Both the position numbers and the translations under genes were made by a program. A stretch of 64,000 bases of DNA. Origin: Kalaharituber pfeilii (taxonomy: Eukaryota; Ascomycota; Pezizomycetes; Pezizales; Pezizaceae). The number at the start of each line of letters is the position of its first letter. The stretch's first letter is position 1. Shown here one piece after another: positions 29,700-41,100 of this stretch. The DNA is taken from positions 558,001-622,000 of the forward strand of contig WHUZ01000016.1 in assembly GCA_015179045.1 (NCBI GenBank), written 5' to 3'. Below the pieces are notes generated by a model. That model searched no databases. It was not told the origin of the DNA and worked only from the letters and a program-made list of their open reading frames with translations.

Positions 29700-31570
29700 A
29701 TGGGCTGGTACATCAAGCTAGACCTCACCGACCAGGAGCGGCACCGGCGCCGGAGCGCCCTCGACGGCACGGGCTTCATCTCGTGCGCCGCGCCGTTCAT
29801 CGTGCTGCTCGGCCTCGCCGCAATCCGTGCCTACCGCCGCAAGCACAGCACGGGCAGCAGCTTCCCGCCGACAATCGGTCCGCTGGAATGGCGTGTCCTG
29901 CATGCCCCGGCCGTCGCTGCCTTCCCGGAGATGGGGTCGCTCGGAGTCTGGGGTGGGACGCTAGGGTATGTCGTCTGGCAGCTGTATCTTGCTATGAGCG
30001 GGACAAACGAGGGTGAGTCGCACTCATTGGCACCAAATCCTCCCCGCCGCTCCCCCCCCCCCCCCAATCTGTCCTGCTCCTATGTGCAATTGCCTTACAT
30101 TTCAACAACATGGACAGACTATCTGCACCTCACTAAAGCCTTTGGCACTCTCGCCGTCTCAAATCTCCCGCTCCACTTTTTCCTTGCTGGAAAGTCACGG
30201 ACATTCATTCACCGCTGGCTTCTCCACTGCTCTCACACCAGCATCAACATCTTCCACCGATGGCTCGGCAGGCTGATATTCACCTTTGTCGCCTTCCATG
30301 CAATTCTATATCTCAACTACTTCTTTGCGACCGACCAAGTCGATGTACTTTCCTCAGCAGACATCCTATGCGGCATTACAGCAATGACTATGCTTGTGAG
30401 TCTCCCCCGTCTTCCCCAATTGCTTCACACGTAACCCTGCTAACCTGTTTACCTCTTCTCCTAACGCAGGGCATAATTTTCACCACCTCCCTCTCCCTCA
30501 TCCGCCATACGCCCTCCTCTTACTTTACCGTCTTTTACTTCACCCACATCATCCTCGCCCTTCTCCTCTTCCCCATCCTGTGGATGCACGTCTCCCATTG
30601 CCACCCCTACCTCATTCTCTCCGCTCTTCTCTGGCTCTGGGACTACACGTCCCGATGGTTCGCGACCCGCTGGGGCCACGCAGATGTAAAACTCCTCCCC
30701 GGCGGCCGCACCGCCGAAGTGGACATCACCCTGAATCCCCCCGAGAAAATCAGCATTCCGACCGGCGCACATATCTTCGTCACCGTGCCTCGCCTGCACC
30801 GTCTCCGCGGCAAGATGCGCTCCAACCCTTTCAGCGTCGCCTCCTTCTCCGACACCGAACAGCGCATAAAACTCGTCATGCGAGTCCGCGACGGCTTCAC
30901 GAAATCCCTCGTTCAACTCGCCCAATCCACGCGCAAAGCCGCCTCCCGCGACCCCGACGCAGACGATGACGATCCCTCCATGGTCCACCTACCGGCCTCT
31001 ATTTTCCTCCCCTCTCAACCCCCATTCCCAAACTTCCTCCAATACGCCCGCATCCTGTTCATCGCCGGCGGTGTTGGCGGTAGCTTCTGCGTGCCCTGGG
31101 TCAAACACCTTCACACGCAACCCCCCACCGGCACCACGATCCGCTTTGTGTGGGCCGTCAGTGACTCCTCGGAACCGCTCTGGTCCTTCGACGACACACC
31201 CGAGGACCTCCTACATGCCTATGCCTCCTCCCTTGAACTCTATGTCACTCGCTCGCATCCACATCCTCTCACTACTACATTCTCAAAATCCGGCCAGACA
31301 GAGGAAGACCAACTTCAGGCTGAACTTCTCCCCCGCGAGAATCGCATGTTCCCAATGGCGTTCCCAAAGGAGAATTTGAGGCGGGAAAGACCGAATTTGA
31401 GGAGAATTGTGGAGCAGGAGCTGGAGTCGTGCTTTGAAGGGGACGACATGGCTGTCGTGGTGTGTGGGCCGGAGGAGATGTCGAGGGTTGTGAGAGAGGC
31501 AGTGGGGAAGGTGATTGGGAATCAGAAGAATGTGGGGGTGTGGTTTTGGGAAGAAGGGTTTGGGTACTGA
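29700..31570 (+). CDS. Ferric reductase-like transmembrane oxidoreductase
   Basis: Exons 29700-30012, 30118-30395 and 30470-31570 are in phase and give 563 aa. An N-terminal hydrophobic segment (~27-45) is followed by a ferric-reductase-like membrane domain with several helices and paired His (HRWLGRLIFTFVAFHAILY at ~165-183; FTHIILALLLFPILWMHVSH at ~225-245), expected to bind two hemes. Next comes an FAD-binding part with SNPFSVASFSD (~325; the usual HPF motif has Asn for His) and an NAD(P)H-binding part with FIAGGVGGSFC (~395) and CGPEEMSRVVREAV near the C-terminus. Such enzymes pass electrons from NAD(P)H across a membrane to metal or oxygen. The start is the first ATG in frame. FRE-family versus NOX-like function is not decided by sequence. 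Confidence 0.88.
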
Positions 31571-33510
31571 GGTGAAGCAGCAGACCGGTGATGGAAAAAA
31601 AAAAAAAAAGGTCTTCAAAGATCTGGATATCTGGCGCAGCGTTGCTTTGGATAAGTCTTCTTTTGGGCTATCGCGATGTTCAAACTGCCATTACCCTGAA
31701 CCCACATGCTCAAACCACACCATCCCCGCAAATACCCTACCATTCCCCGTCCCTTCCTCTTCTTGCTCTCTGGAGTTCCACTTAGACTTCTGCATGCCGC
31801 AATTTTCTCTTGTTGGATGTCCTCTTTGGTATATATCGGCTTTTTTTTTCTTTAGGTTTTGTAGTCTCATTTGTTGTATTTATCTCCTTTTTGATGACGC
31901 AAGATCGCGATATCAGGGTAACGAGACAAACTGAATATAAGATAACACCATGCCCCAGATAACACGTAAACATATACGCCCCCACACCTGTGAACGAAGA
32001 ACGTAAGAATACTATAGATACTTCTATCACATATACATCACATATACCCCCTACTATGGGCCAATCATCAATCATATGATGCGACACCCGACTCGAGCAC
32101 CAAAAAAAAGTGATCACGATGATCCACGATGGAGGACGATTCGATCTAGATCTCAGTAACAGCGCGATCGCATGTGCCCCAATTGCAGCCCTCCCTCTCC
32201 TTCTCCTTCCCCACAGTACACTACCATGTCAAAAATCGAACGCCTCATCCATCTGCAACTGCAAATCTTTGCTTTCACCTCTAAATCATTCGAAATTACT
32301 ACCTCCGTCACGAAGCCCCCCCCCCCCCCCGCCCCCGCCCCCGCCCCCGCCGATTTTACAATAAGCATACTTGTACATTGCCCAATATACCGTTTTTTTG
32401 TTTTTTTTGGAAGCAGCCCTCAAACGAACACCTATCCCAAACTCACCCATACTCAAAAAGAAGATTGAAGAATCGAAACTCCCCTCCTCCCGTCCACATA
32501 AATTCACTTCACGAATTACATAAAAAAATCTTCGTTTTTTTTCTTTATCCCAAAACTACTATGATAAACTGCATTCTTTATATATATTTCTTCATTACCT
32601 CCCCCGTCCTCTCATAGTATGATTAACTAACTATATAATCGCACACCAAATAAAAGAAAAAAAAATGCAACCCTCAGAACACAACGCACGATGTGACAAA
32701 ATAGTAAAGCAAATACCCATAGTAACACCCATAAAAAAAATAAAAAAAAAAATAAAAAAAAAAAGGCGAAAAAGAAAGAAAAACAAGATACAAGAAACAA
32801 TAAATTTATGAGATTATCCCAAACGATATACTCAACGAGTAAAAGAAGCCATGAAAAAAATAGAAAGAAAAAAATAAAATAAAATAAAATGAAGAAATAA
32901 CATAAAAGGACTCCAGCAAATGCTAGATTGACATAAAATTGTACAGAAGAAAAAAATATAAGACAGTAATAATCCGTGAAACTTAAAATAAAAAGAAAGC
33001 AAGGGGTGAAGGGGGGGAATGCAAGAAGGAAAGAGAACTTTTCTCTATCCATGAATCCTCACTTCTCAATCTCCAATTAGTTCCCCTACTTCTGCTGCAA
33101 TCACGGCCTTCTGTGTTGGCGGGCTCACTTCATGTCGAAAACCGCCATTCCAAGCAAATAGCAAAGAATAAACAATGCCCCGTAAAAAAAAAAAAAAAAA
33201 AAAAAAAAAGATCAGAAAGCCAGAAACAAACTGTGCATGCTTGCATACACAGATGCATCAACCGCCCTACACCATTTTTGAACCGAGAAAAAAAAAAAAG
33301 GTGCAAATAGTCGTGAGTCCCACTCTGAATAGCGGCATCAAAAACCCCTAAAAGTTAACGTAAAAGTAAGCAAGCAACAAATCCCAAGGCAGTAACAACA
33401 CAGTAACAGTACATGAAGCAAAATGCAGGATTCCTCCTCAAGCCTTTTTGGGGGTATTGTACCCTTAGTAGCCCAAATAAATTTTCCACATTTTTGCTTA
33501 CTATCTCAGC
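31571..33510. other. Intergenic region between convergent genes
   Basis: No gene is supported. It contains several A runs (31,593; 33,185-33,208), a poly(C)/CCCCCG tract at 32,317-32,350 and an A/T-rich low-complexity part (32,640-32,960). It holds the 3' UTRs of the reductase and MED15. Confidence 0.6.
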
Positions 33511-36386
33511 TCAACACCTTAACTCGTAATGGTCCATTCTCCACATACTGCCTATTTCGCCTTCCAAACCCATCAGCCGCTGATCCTCCTTCTCCCAATT
33601 CACTTCGTACAATCCCGATGTGAAGTTTGTCCGCTCGCCAAACGGATACCATTCCTCCAACAACCCTGCGCCGACCGAGTCGCCATCGCTGCCCGGTCCG
33701 CTCGATATCATATTATCACCATGCGGGCTAGCACCAGGGGTATATAATGGAGTGAGCTTCCCCTCTAGATTGGTAACCCCAAGGTCCACTGTCACCATAT
33801 CACAGCCACCCCGTGGCGCAGTAAGACCCGAGAACGGTTCTAAACCCGCAAAACATTGCCGAATGGTGTTTGGGCTAAGTGCGCCCTCCCACACAGTGCT
33901 ATTTGGAGGAGTAGGAAGCTGGTCATTTCCTTCACTGTTACGCATCGCCACGTCCATGCCTCCCATAGGGGTATCTTCCTTCTTCATTGAATCCTTACCA
34001 CCACTAAAGGGTGGCAACGGCTTGTTGCTCATTGCCGGCGTCCTCACACCTCCTGCGGGGCTTGCTGAATTCCCTGGTGTCAGTCCTAGCTTCGCAGGAG
34101 TAGCCCCCGCAAGAAGAGGCGTAGTGCTTGTGCGCGCTTGAGCGTGCTCCGACTCCTTTGCAGGCTCCTCAGTAGCTGGAGCCTCCTCCTTAACCTTCTT
34201 CTCCTTGTCAAGCCCAAGCGCACTCTTCATGGAGGTAAGGCAGTACCCAAGTGGATCATTAATCTGCCTCTCCATAGCCCTTTCTCTATTCCTGTGATCC
34301 TCAAGGTGTTTTGCGAGCATCTCCTTCTGAGGGAAACCTCTCACCGAGAATTCACACTTTGGATACATGCATCGGAATACCTCCACAAGACTAGTTGTTT
34401 CAGTTGTGGCCTCCTTGACCTGGGCAAGTGCCGCACCTTGCGCTTGCGGAGTACCACCCAGGCTGACCGTCATGTTTGGTGGGCTTTGAGAGCTCGTCGC
34501 CTGCTGTGGAGAAGTGGTGGGTGTATCCATCTTCCGCTTCTTCTTGGGAGGAGGAAGCTTTAAATTCTCCTGCTTCAATGGGGACTTCGGTGCCCATGCA
34601 TCTGGAGCCACGGTAATTGTATTGGTTGGTTGTGGTTGAGTTACTGCAACGGGCGAGTGTTGCTGAGTGACACCTTCAGGCTTCCGTTGTGCTTGCTGTC
34701 GCGCTGCTGCCGCTATCTGCTCCTGCTTCTTCGCGTTTGCTGGAGTTAGCCCTGTAATCTGCTGTGGTACTGTTTGGTCTTTAGTGGGTGCTTGAATCTG
34801 TGGCTGTACCTCCGCTGAAACTTGGCCTTGCACCCTCGGCAATTGCTGCGGAGGTCGGATTCGTTGTGCCTGGGTAGCTATCTTCTTTGCGAAAGCGAGT
34901 GCGTTCAACAGCTTCGCCCTCCATTGCTCCACTTCCTTCATGCTGACGGTCAATTGGCCCTTGGGTTTGCTGTTCGGAGTGAATGGCGACTCGAATTGCT
35001 GCTCAAACAGGAATTTCTGGCAAATAATATTAGCTACTTCTTGACTTTGAATTACTGAAGACACCACTTACAATATGTATTATCTCCTTCACTATTGCCG
35101 GATCGGTTTTTGACTGCATGAAAATTATACACATTCTACTGCACTTCGTAATTAGGTCAATCATCTGAACTAGCGTTGCATCCACTTTTTCCTTTTCCTG
35201 TAAAGATAGAGGAACTATTGGCCTAGGCACTGCCCGCTGCTTCTCCTGCTGCACCCATTCCGACAACGTAGTATGTATCCCCGCCATTAGGTCTGCTGGA
35301 GGAGGCCCTGGGATAGGTTGTCCTAGGCCTGCATGCACTGTGGAAGGAGTTGAAGCTTTGATACCTGCAGCTGATTGATTCTGTGCTACTTGTATATGAG
35401 CGGCTGTCTCAGTAGCCACCTCTCCACCATCAGGATGTGGCCTCTTTAAACTTTTCCTTGCGGGGGAGGCTGTTGGTGGTCGCTGAGCTGCTGCAGCTTT
35501 GGGGGTAGCTGGATTGATTACAGGTGTCTGCCCTGCTGCATTACGCTGCTGCTGTTGAACTTGCTGTAGATGTTGTTGTTGTAACGTTTGCAACATCTGC
35601 CTCTGCTCTGCTTGCTGTCTATGCTCCGCTTGCTGTCTCTGCTCCGCCTGCTGTCTCTTCTCCGCCAGCTGTCTCTGCTCCGCCAGCTGTCTCTGCTCCG
35701 CCAGTTGTCTCTGCTCCGCCTGCTTTGCTTGCAGCTGCACTTGCTGTTGAGAAAGTTGAAATTGCTGCTGTTGCTGGGTTTGCAATGCTTTATTCTGAGC
35801 CTGTCGCCACTGCCAGTGGCTATTTACCCACTGAACTTTGAATTTGTCCCAAGGGACATTCGTTTTTTTAGCCAGAACTTGAAGCTGTGCAATATCCCCA
35901 GGTTTAAATTTGGCTAAATATGCGTCCGGATCTATCCGGTTCGGTAGCACTCCTATAACGGAGGGTGGGGATACCCGCATTTGCATTGCTTGAATTTGCT
36001 GTTGTAATTCCTGTGATTGAGGCTGTTGCTGCTGCTGCTGTTGATGTTGCTGCTGCTGATGTTGCTGTTGCTGGTGCTGCTGTAACTGCTGTTGTTGCTC
36101 TTGCTGCTGTTGCTGATGTTGCTGCTGGTTTCTGGTAAGCTGCACATGCTGCAATTGAAGGGCTTGCTGGTGCAGCGCTTGCTGAGACTGCTGTTGCTGA
36201 TTTCGCAAGAGCTGTGACGGCTGAACCTGCTGTGGCTGAATAACATGTTGAGGTTGTTGTGGCTGCGCTGGTTGTGGTTTTTTCAGGGAATCAGTCTGTT
36301 GTAGCTGTTTCACGTGCTGCCGTTGCTGCTGTTGCTGCTGTTGCTGCTGTTGCTGCTGTTGCTGCTGTTGCTGCTGTTGCTGCTGG

Positions 36387-36440
<54 letters not shown>

Positions 36441-36446
36441 TGCTGG

Positions 36447-36478
<32 letters not shown>

Positions 36479-36497
36479 TTGTTGTTGTTGTTGTCGC

Positions 36498-36529
<32 letters not shown>

Positions 36530-37163
36530 TTGTTGTTGCTGTTGTTGCTGCTGCTGTTTGATATCGATAAAATGCTGGACGGTCTTCCGATGGAAGTTGA
36601 GAATCTATAATCCGTTAGCTTCTTTGCATCCTTTTCACCTCTCCCGCTAGATGATGCCCGTAAGGACAAGCCTCCCAATACTCACCAAATTTTCAAACTC
36701 CTTTGGCTGATTAGTTTCCTTACTCCATTCCTTGACCTCTCCGAATGTTCGTTTATTTTCCGGAATTTGCGGAACCATGTGCGACATGGCCGGCGCAATC
36801 ATTTGACTCATTTGACTCAAATGATCACGTACGAATGGAAATTTGTCGAATTTCGCCAGCTGTTCAGCACTCATGAAATATGAACGCATATTTCCCAGGG
36901 CCTGTTGTGGCGGTCCTGTTTGATTCATGCCTTCCAAAACCTGCCCACTCGATTGTTTTTGTTGCTGTTGATGTTGCTGCACTAGTTGTGCTTGCGAGAG
37001 TGGTGTTGGCTGGGCATTACGCTGCTGTTGAAGCTGTTGCAGTGACCTCTGCTGAGCCTGCTGCTGCTGTTGGACTGCTTGCTGCAATTGTTGCTGCGTA
37101 TGCTGCTGGTTCTGGGTCTGATGCGCTGGCATCTGAAGCTGTTGTTGTTGCTTCGGTTGCTGC

Positions 37164-37201
<38 letters not shown>

Positions 37202-37235
37202 CTGTTGCTGCTGTTGCTGCTGTTGCTGCTGTTGC

Positions 37236-37270
<35 letters not shown>

Positions 37271-37271
37271 T

Positions 37272-37313
<42 letters not shown>

Positions 37314-37316
37314 AGT

Positions 37317-37348
<32 letters not shown>

Positions 37349-38774
37349 CTGCTGTTGCTGCTGTTGCTGCTGTTGCTGCTGTTGCTGCTGTTGCTGGGCT
37401 TGTTGCAGTTGCTGAGCGTGTTGAAGTTGCTGAGCGTGTTGCTGTTTCTGTTGAACCATCAATTGTTGAAGATGTGCCTGTAGTGGTGCGTTGGCAGCAC
37501 CAGCTTGACCAACAGAAGCCATAGTAGCATTTTGGAAGTGTTGGAAATTTTGTGGTATCATAGGATTCGCTGTAGGAGGCTTGGAAGCAGCCTGAGGAGA
37601 TGCTGACATAGTTGCCATCGGCACCATAGGGTTTGCGAGACCGGTCGCTTGAGGGACAGGTTGAAGGTTGTGTGGCATTTTCGGCTGCTGTAGCGGTTGG
37701 GGTAATTTTGTTTGCATTGCATTTTTCTGCAATTGTAGCTGTTGAGCCTGTTGCAGCTTTGCTGGTTGCTGTATTTGAGTTAAAACAGCGCCTCCAGGCT
37801 AAGGATAGAAGCACAAAGCCGTTTTAGCTTGAATCTACTACATGCTGGAATAAGCAAATTTCTGCACTAACCTGCATGATCTGGCCCTGACCATGATGCA
37901 TTGGCATCTGGCTCGACGGGTTTAATGATGCTGCAGTCGTAAACTTCTCTGTGTCAGCCAAAAATTCATTGATGTCAGGACCTCGGGGCTGCTGCTGCAA
38001 TTTTTGTTGCCGTTCATAGAGTTCTTGCTGCGTTAGCACTCCGTTAGGAATCTGAGCTGCAATCTGCAGTTGTTGCGGCGGCGGCAGCGATTTCCAGTAA
38101 TTCATAGCTCTCATCCGATTGTATGCCAACACGGGATCTTGACCAAAATTTCGCAAGTTCGGAACGTTCCGTATTTGTTGGGATAAGGTTGCTGGATCAG
38201 TGTTTTTCATAAAGTGCTGAGTGAGGGCAGTTATAACCGCTGCAGAGTTGATAATTGGCTGTGATGCATCTGTTATCGAGGGTGGCTTTTGCTGCTGCTG
38301 CATTGAATTGAGGAGATTCTGCCTTCGTGTCTCCATCACGTCCATTAGCCGCTGTCTAACATGTATGAAATACTCCTCCTGTGATATGAGATGTCAGTAC
38401 CGTTCCACAATAAGCCTTTCAAATGTGACTATAAGACAAGTGCAAAGACGAACCTTAGACTTCGATTTGTCAAGCGTCTGCTGCTCAAACTCGCAAGCAA
38501 TTTTAAACGCAGCCCCATCGTCAGTGGTTTGAATGCGTATACTGCTTATTCTACAGTTGCCGTGTTAGGACTGGATCAATGGATACGAGAATGTGGTGTG
38601 CGAAGCTTACAAGTTCTTCAGGTGCTCCAGGCGTTCCTGTACTGTCAAATCTTTCTGCCATCCTTGACGCTGCCAGTTCTGCGAAAGTAGAGCTCCGTAC
38701 TGCTGGACCGCCATCATCGGGTTACCGTGCACCACGCCTCTCGCCAAGCTGCCAGGCGCTGGCGCTGGATTCAT
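33511..38774 (-). CDS. MED15: Mediator complex subunit 15, glutamine-rich
   Basis: Exons 38774-38611, 38541-38454, 38378-37872, 37798-36686, 36604-35072 and 35016-33511 join in phase to 1,636 aa. The first three exons give a KIX domain (GWQKDLTVQERLEHLKNF, then FKIACEFEQQTLDKSKSK, then EYFIHVRQRL), the activator-binding fold of the Mediator tail subunit Med15/Gal11. Two long polyglutamine tracts (exon 4, about 37,155-37,400; exon 5, about 36,310-36,560) are mixed CAG/CAA. A Glu-Gln-Arg repeat (QLAEQRQ, 35,600-35,730) follows. A C-terminal CxxxxC...HxxxH segment (CMYPKCEFS...KHLEDH, about 34,300-34,370) looks like a C2H2 finger. The start ATG at 38,774 is the nearest in frame before KIX. Confidence in MED15 is high from KIX plus overall design. 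Confidence 0.9.
36310..36560 (-). repeat. CAG/CAA polyglutamine tract (exon 5)
   Basis: Nearly uninterrupted Gln codons, mixed CAG and CAA with rare CGA/CAC, run for about 80 codons. Mixed codons slow but do not stop length change. The same DNA gives long Leu or Ala frames on the other strand, which are not genes. Confidence 0.9.
37155..37400 (-). repeat. CAG/CAA polyglutamine tract (exon 4)
   Basis: A second tract of about 80 Gln codons shows local periodicities of 6 and 9 bp (GTTGCT and GTTGCTGCT on the plus strand), signs of repeated slippage or unequal exchange. Confidence 0.9.
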
Positions 38775-41100
38775 CTCCAACAAGCCTCCAGTGCTCCCGT
38801 CGTGTGTTTCTCAGTGTACTGCAGAAGACCGCTGAAGAGCCGCTGAGGTGCTGGGCAGCTGCGAGTTGCTGTGGCAGGAGGAGGAAACGGGGGGGGGGGT
38901 GTTCGGGGACGTGCTGGTTTGGGATAGTCGTGAGGGCCGTGAGGGTTGTGAGGCTGGGAAAGTTCGGGGGCGTTGGGGGAGTCGAGCGTGAGCCCACGGG
39001 GATAGCGGTAGAGCGGAAGGTGAGGTAAAGCGGGAGTGACGGGCTGGACAGAGGAGATGATGTTTTAGTATTATAGTTGGGGTGGCCAGCACACGGAAGG
39101 GGGGGGGAGGGTGACCAAAGGGATCCTCAACGCCGGGGAGTGCAGGGGTGCAGGGGTGCAGGGGGACAGGGGGACAGGGGGACAGGGGGGGCAAACGGGG
39201 GGGGGGGGGGAGGGGGGGGCGGTGGAGGGTGGGTGGGTGGGCGACAAGCAGGAAGGGAGCAGGAGGCAGGGTGAGCAGGCGGGTGTGCGCTGGTGGGCGG
39301 GCGCGGCGCTGTGGTTGGCCCACTGCGGAATTTCCTCTGCCTGGCCTCCTGTCATTTCTCCACGTCAGTGGCCCGGCTCCCCCCATGACTGGCCGCTGCT
39401 TTTCCCTCAGGAGCAGCGCGGCAACACGCAACGCACAAAGAGCAGACAGGCAAACGCACGCGCACACGCACACGCACACGCACACGCACCGAAAAATACA
39501 AAGCGAAAGCGGGCGGCGGGAGACCACGGATTGGCCCGCCAGCCCTCGCTGTGCAGTGCAGGCAGGGTTCGCCTGTGCCTGTGCCTGCCTGTGCCTGTGC
39601 GAACTAAGATCGCACGCTTCTCCTCCGCCGCCGCCTGTGGCCGCGGCAGTGGGCAACAGCGGTGCAGCGCGGTGACGGCGGATGATGAAGGGGAGGGAAC
39701 GGCGCGAAAGGGAAAGGGAAAGGGAAAGGGAAAGGGAAAGGGAGGGAGGAAGGCGGCGGGCACGAGTGTGGGCTTACAGTACCTGCAAGTACGACTAACC
39801 TTGTCCTATGTGCTAGGAGCTGCGTGCTCGCTGCAGTCCAGCGGACGCTAATTGACACCCTCCCCGTACCGCTATCAATTTCCTGGGCGGCGGTGGGCTG
39901 GGCGTTGGGGAAGGCGTGCACGCAGGTGCGCTGGGGCCGGTCCGAGACTGCCCGGGCCCCGCAGTCAGCGAGGGCTGCTTGGGGGGGTCGGGAGCACCGG
40001 CGCCGAGCTGGGCCGGATGCCGCAGTCCGATCTGGGCTGCTGCCGAGTGACACGGCGGGCGGGCGGGCGGGCCGTGGGATGAAGGGTGCCGGCTGCAGGC
40101 AGGCCTCAAGCAGAAGCTCACTTCTCGGCGAAGGGGGGGGGGGCGGTGGTGCTGTGGTGCGGTGGTGCGGTGGTGCGGTGGTGCGGTGGTGCGGTGGTGC
40201 GGTGGTGCGGTGGTGCTGCGGATGCGCGGCGGGGGTGGGTCGTGGGTCGTGGGTCGTGGGCAGAAGGCGCCCGGCAGAGGGTGTGCTGCCGGCGCCGCAT
40301 CCAAGCCACGAAAGCGCTGCTGCCCATGTAAGATCCGCACACCGCCAGAACCTTAAAGCAGCCGCGCCCCGCGCTTGTTGCTGCCAAGCGAGGCCGCCGC
40401 CGGACCCAGATCTGAATCGCCCACGAGAAGCGCTCGCTGGCTTTTGGCGCAAGGGCGTATGAGCCAGCGCAGTGCATCTGGGAGCAGATGGCCGCCAGCT
40501 TGGGCGGGCACAAGGCTGGCGCCAGGATTAATTAGGCCGACCCTTCAACGGCAATAACCCCCCCCGCCAGGACGGAGCGTTGGGCTCCAGGCAGCCCGCA
40601 CTGACAGGCCAAACCTGGCACACCGCAGCGTGAGGCCCGGACTAGGGTGAAGGCAAGGCAAGGTAACACGCATGCAGCATGCCCCCCCCCCCGAAGCAAG
40701 ATACCCAAGATAGATACATCTCACAACAATTTACCACCCAAGCAATTTGCGCGGACCGATCAGTCGCACACAGGTCAACCAGACTGTACACAGGTGCACA
40801 ACCGCGATATCTCAACCCCCCCAGTCTCGACGGCTTGGGAAGGACTCTCGACAAAGAGCGTTTATCTATTACGTTCTACTATGCTCAATTCAAGCGTCGT
40901 ATGACCCCCCCCCCGCCCTCAAATCGCATGGCGCCAACAACAGGGCCTGCATAACGCATTGTTCCCCTCCGATCAAGCGAGCTCGCTGCCAGTGAGGGGA
41001 GGGGCAAGCAGTATTAGGCATTGAGCGGCTGCATTACAGGCCAAGTACAATCCTCTCAAACTTCACAAAAAGGCCAGATAACCTGTCGGTCCTGCGCACG
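38775..41100. other. GC-rich MED15 upstream region with simple repeats
   Basis: Very GC-rich DNA with several short tandem repeats: GGGGACAG near 39,160, ACACGC near 39,465, GGGAAA at 39,705-39,742 and GTGCGGTG at 40,148-40,215. Long frames exist on both strands here, but they reflect high GC and repeats and have no domain. It probably holds the MED15 promoter and 5' UTR. A further gene cannot be excluded. Confidence 0.5.

Noticed and set aside
33184..33208. A run considered as another tail-A or tail-B retroposon
   Set aside because: Neither tail motif precedes it and no duplication is visible.
36259..37814. Long poly-Leu, poly-Ala, poly-Ser and poly-Thr frames
   Set aside because: They are other-frame or opposite-strand readings of the MED15 glutamine tracts.
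39077..40462. Several 100-280-codon frames on both strands
   Set aside because: They arise from GC-rich simple repeats upstream of MED15, overlap each other on both strands, and contain no domain.
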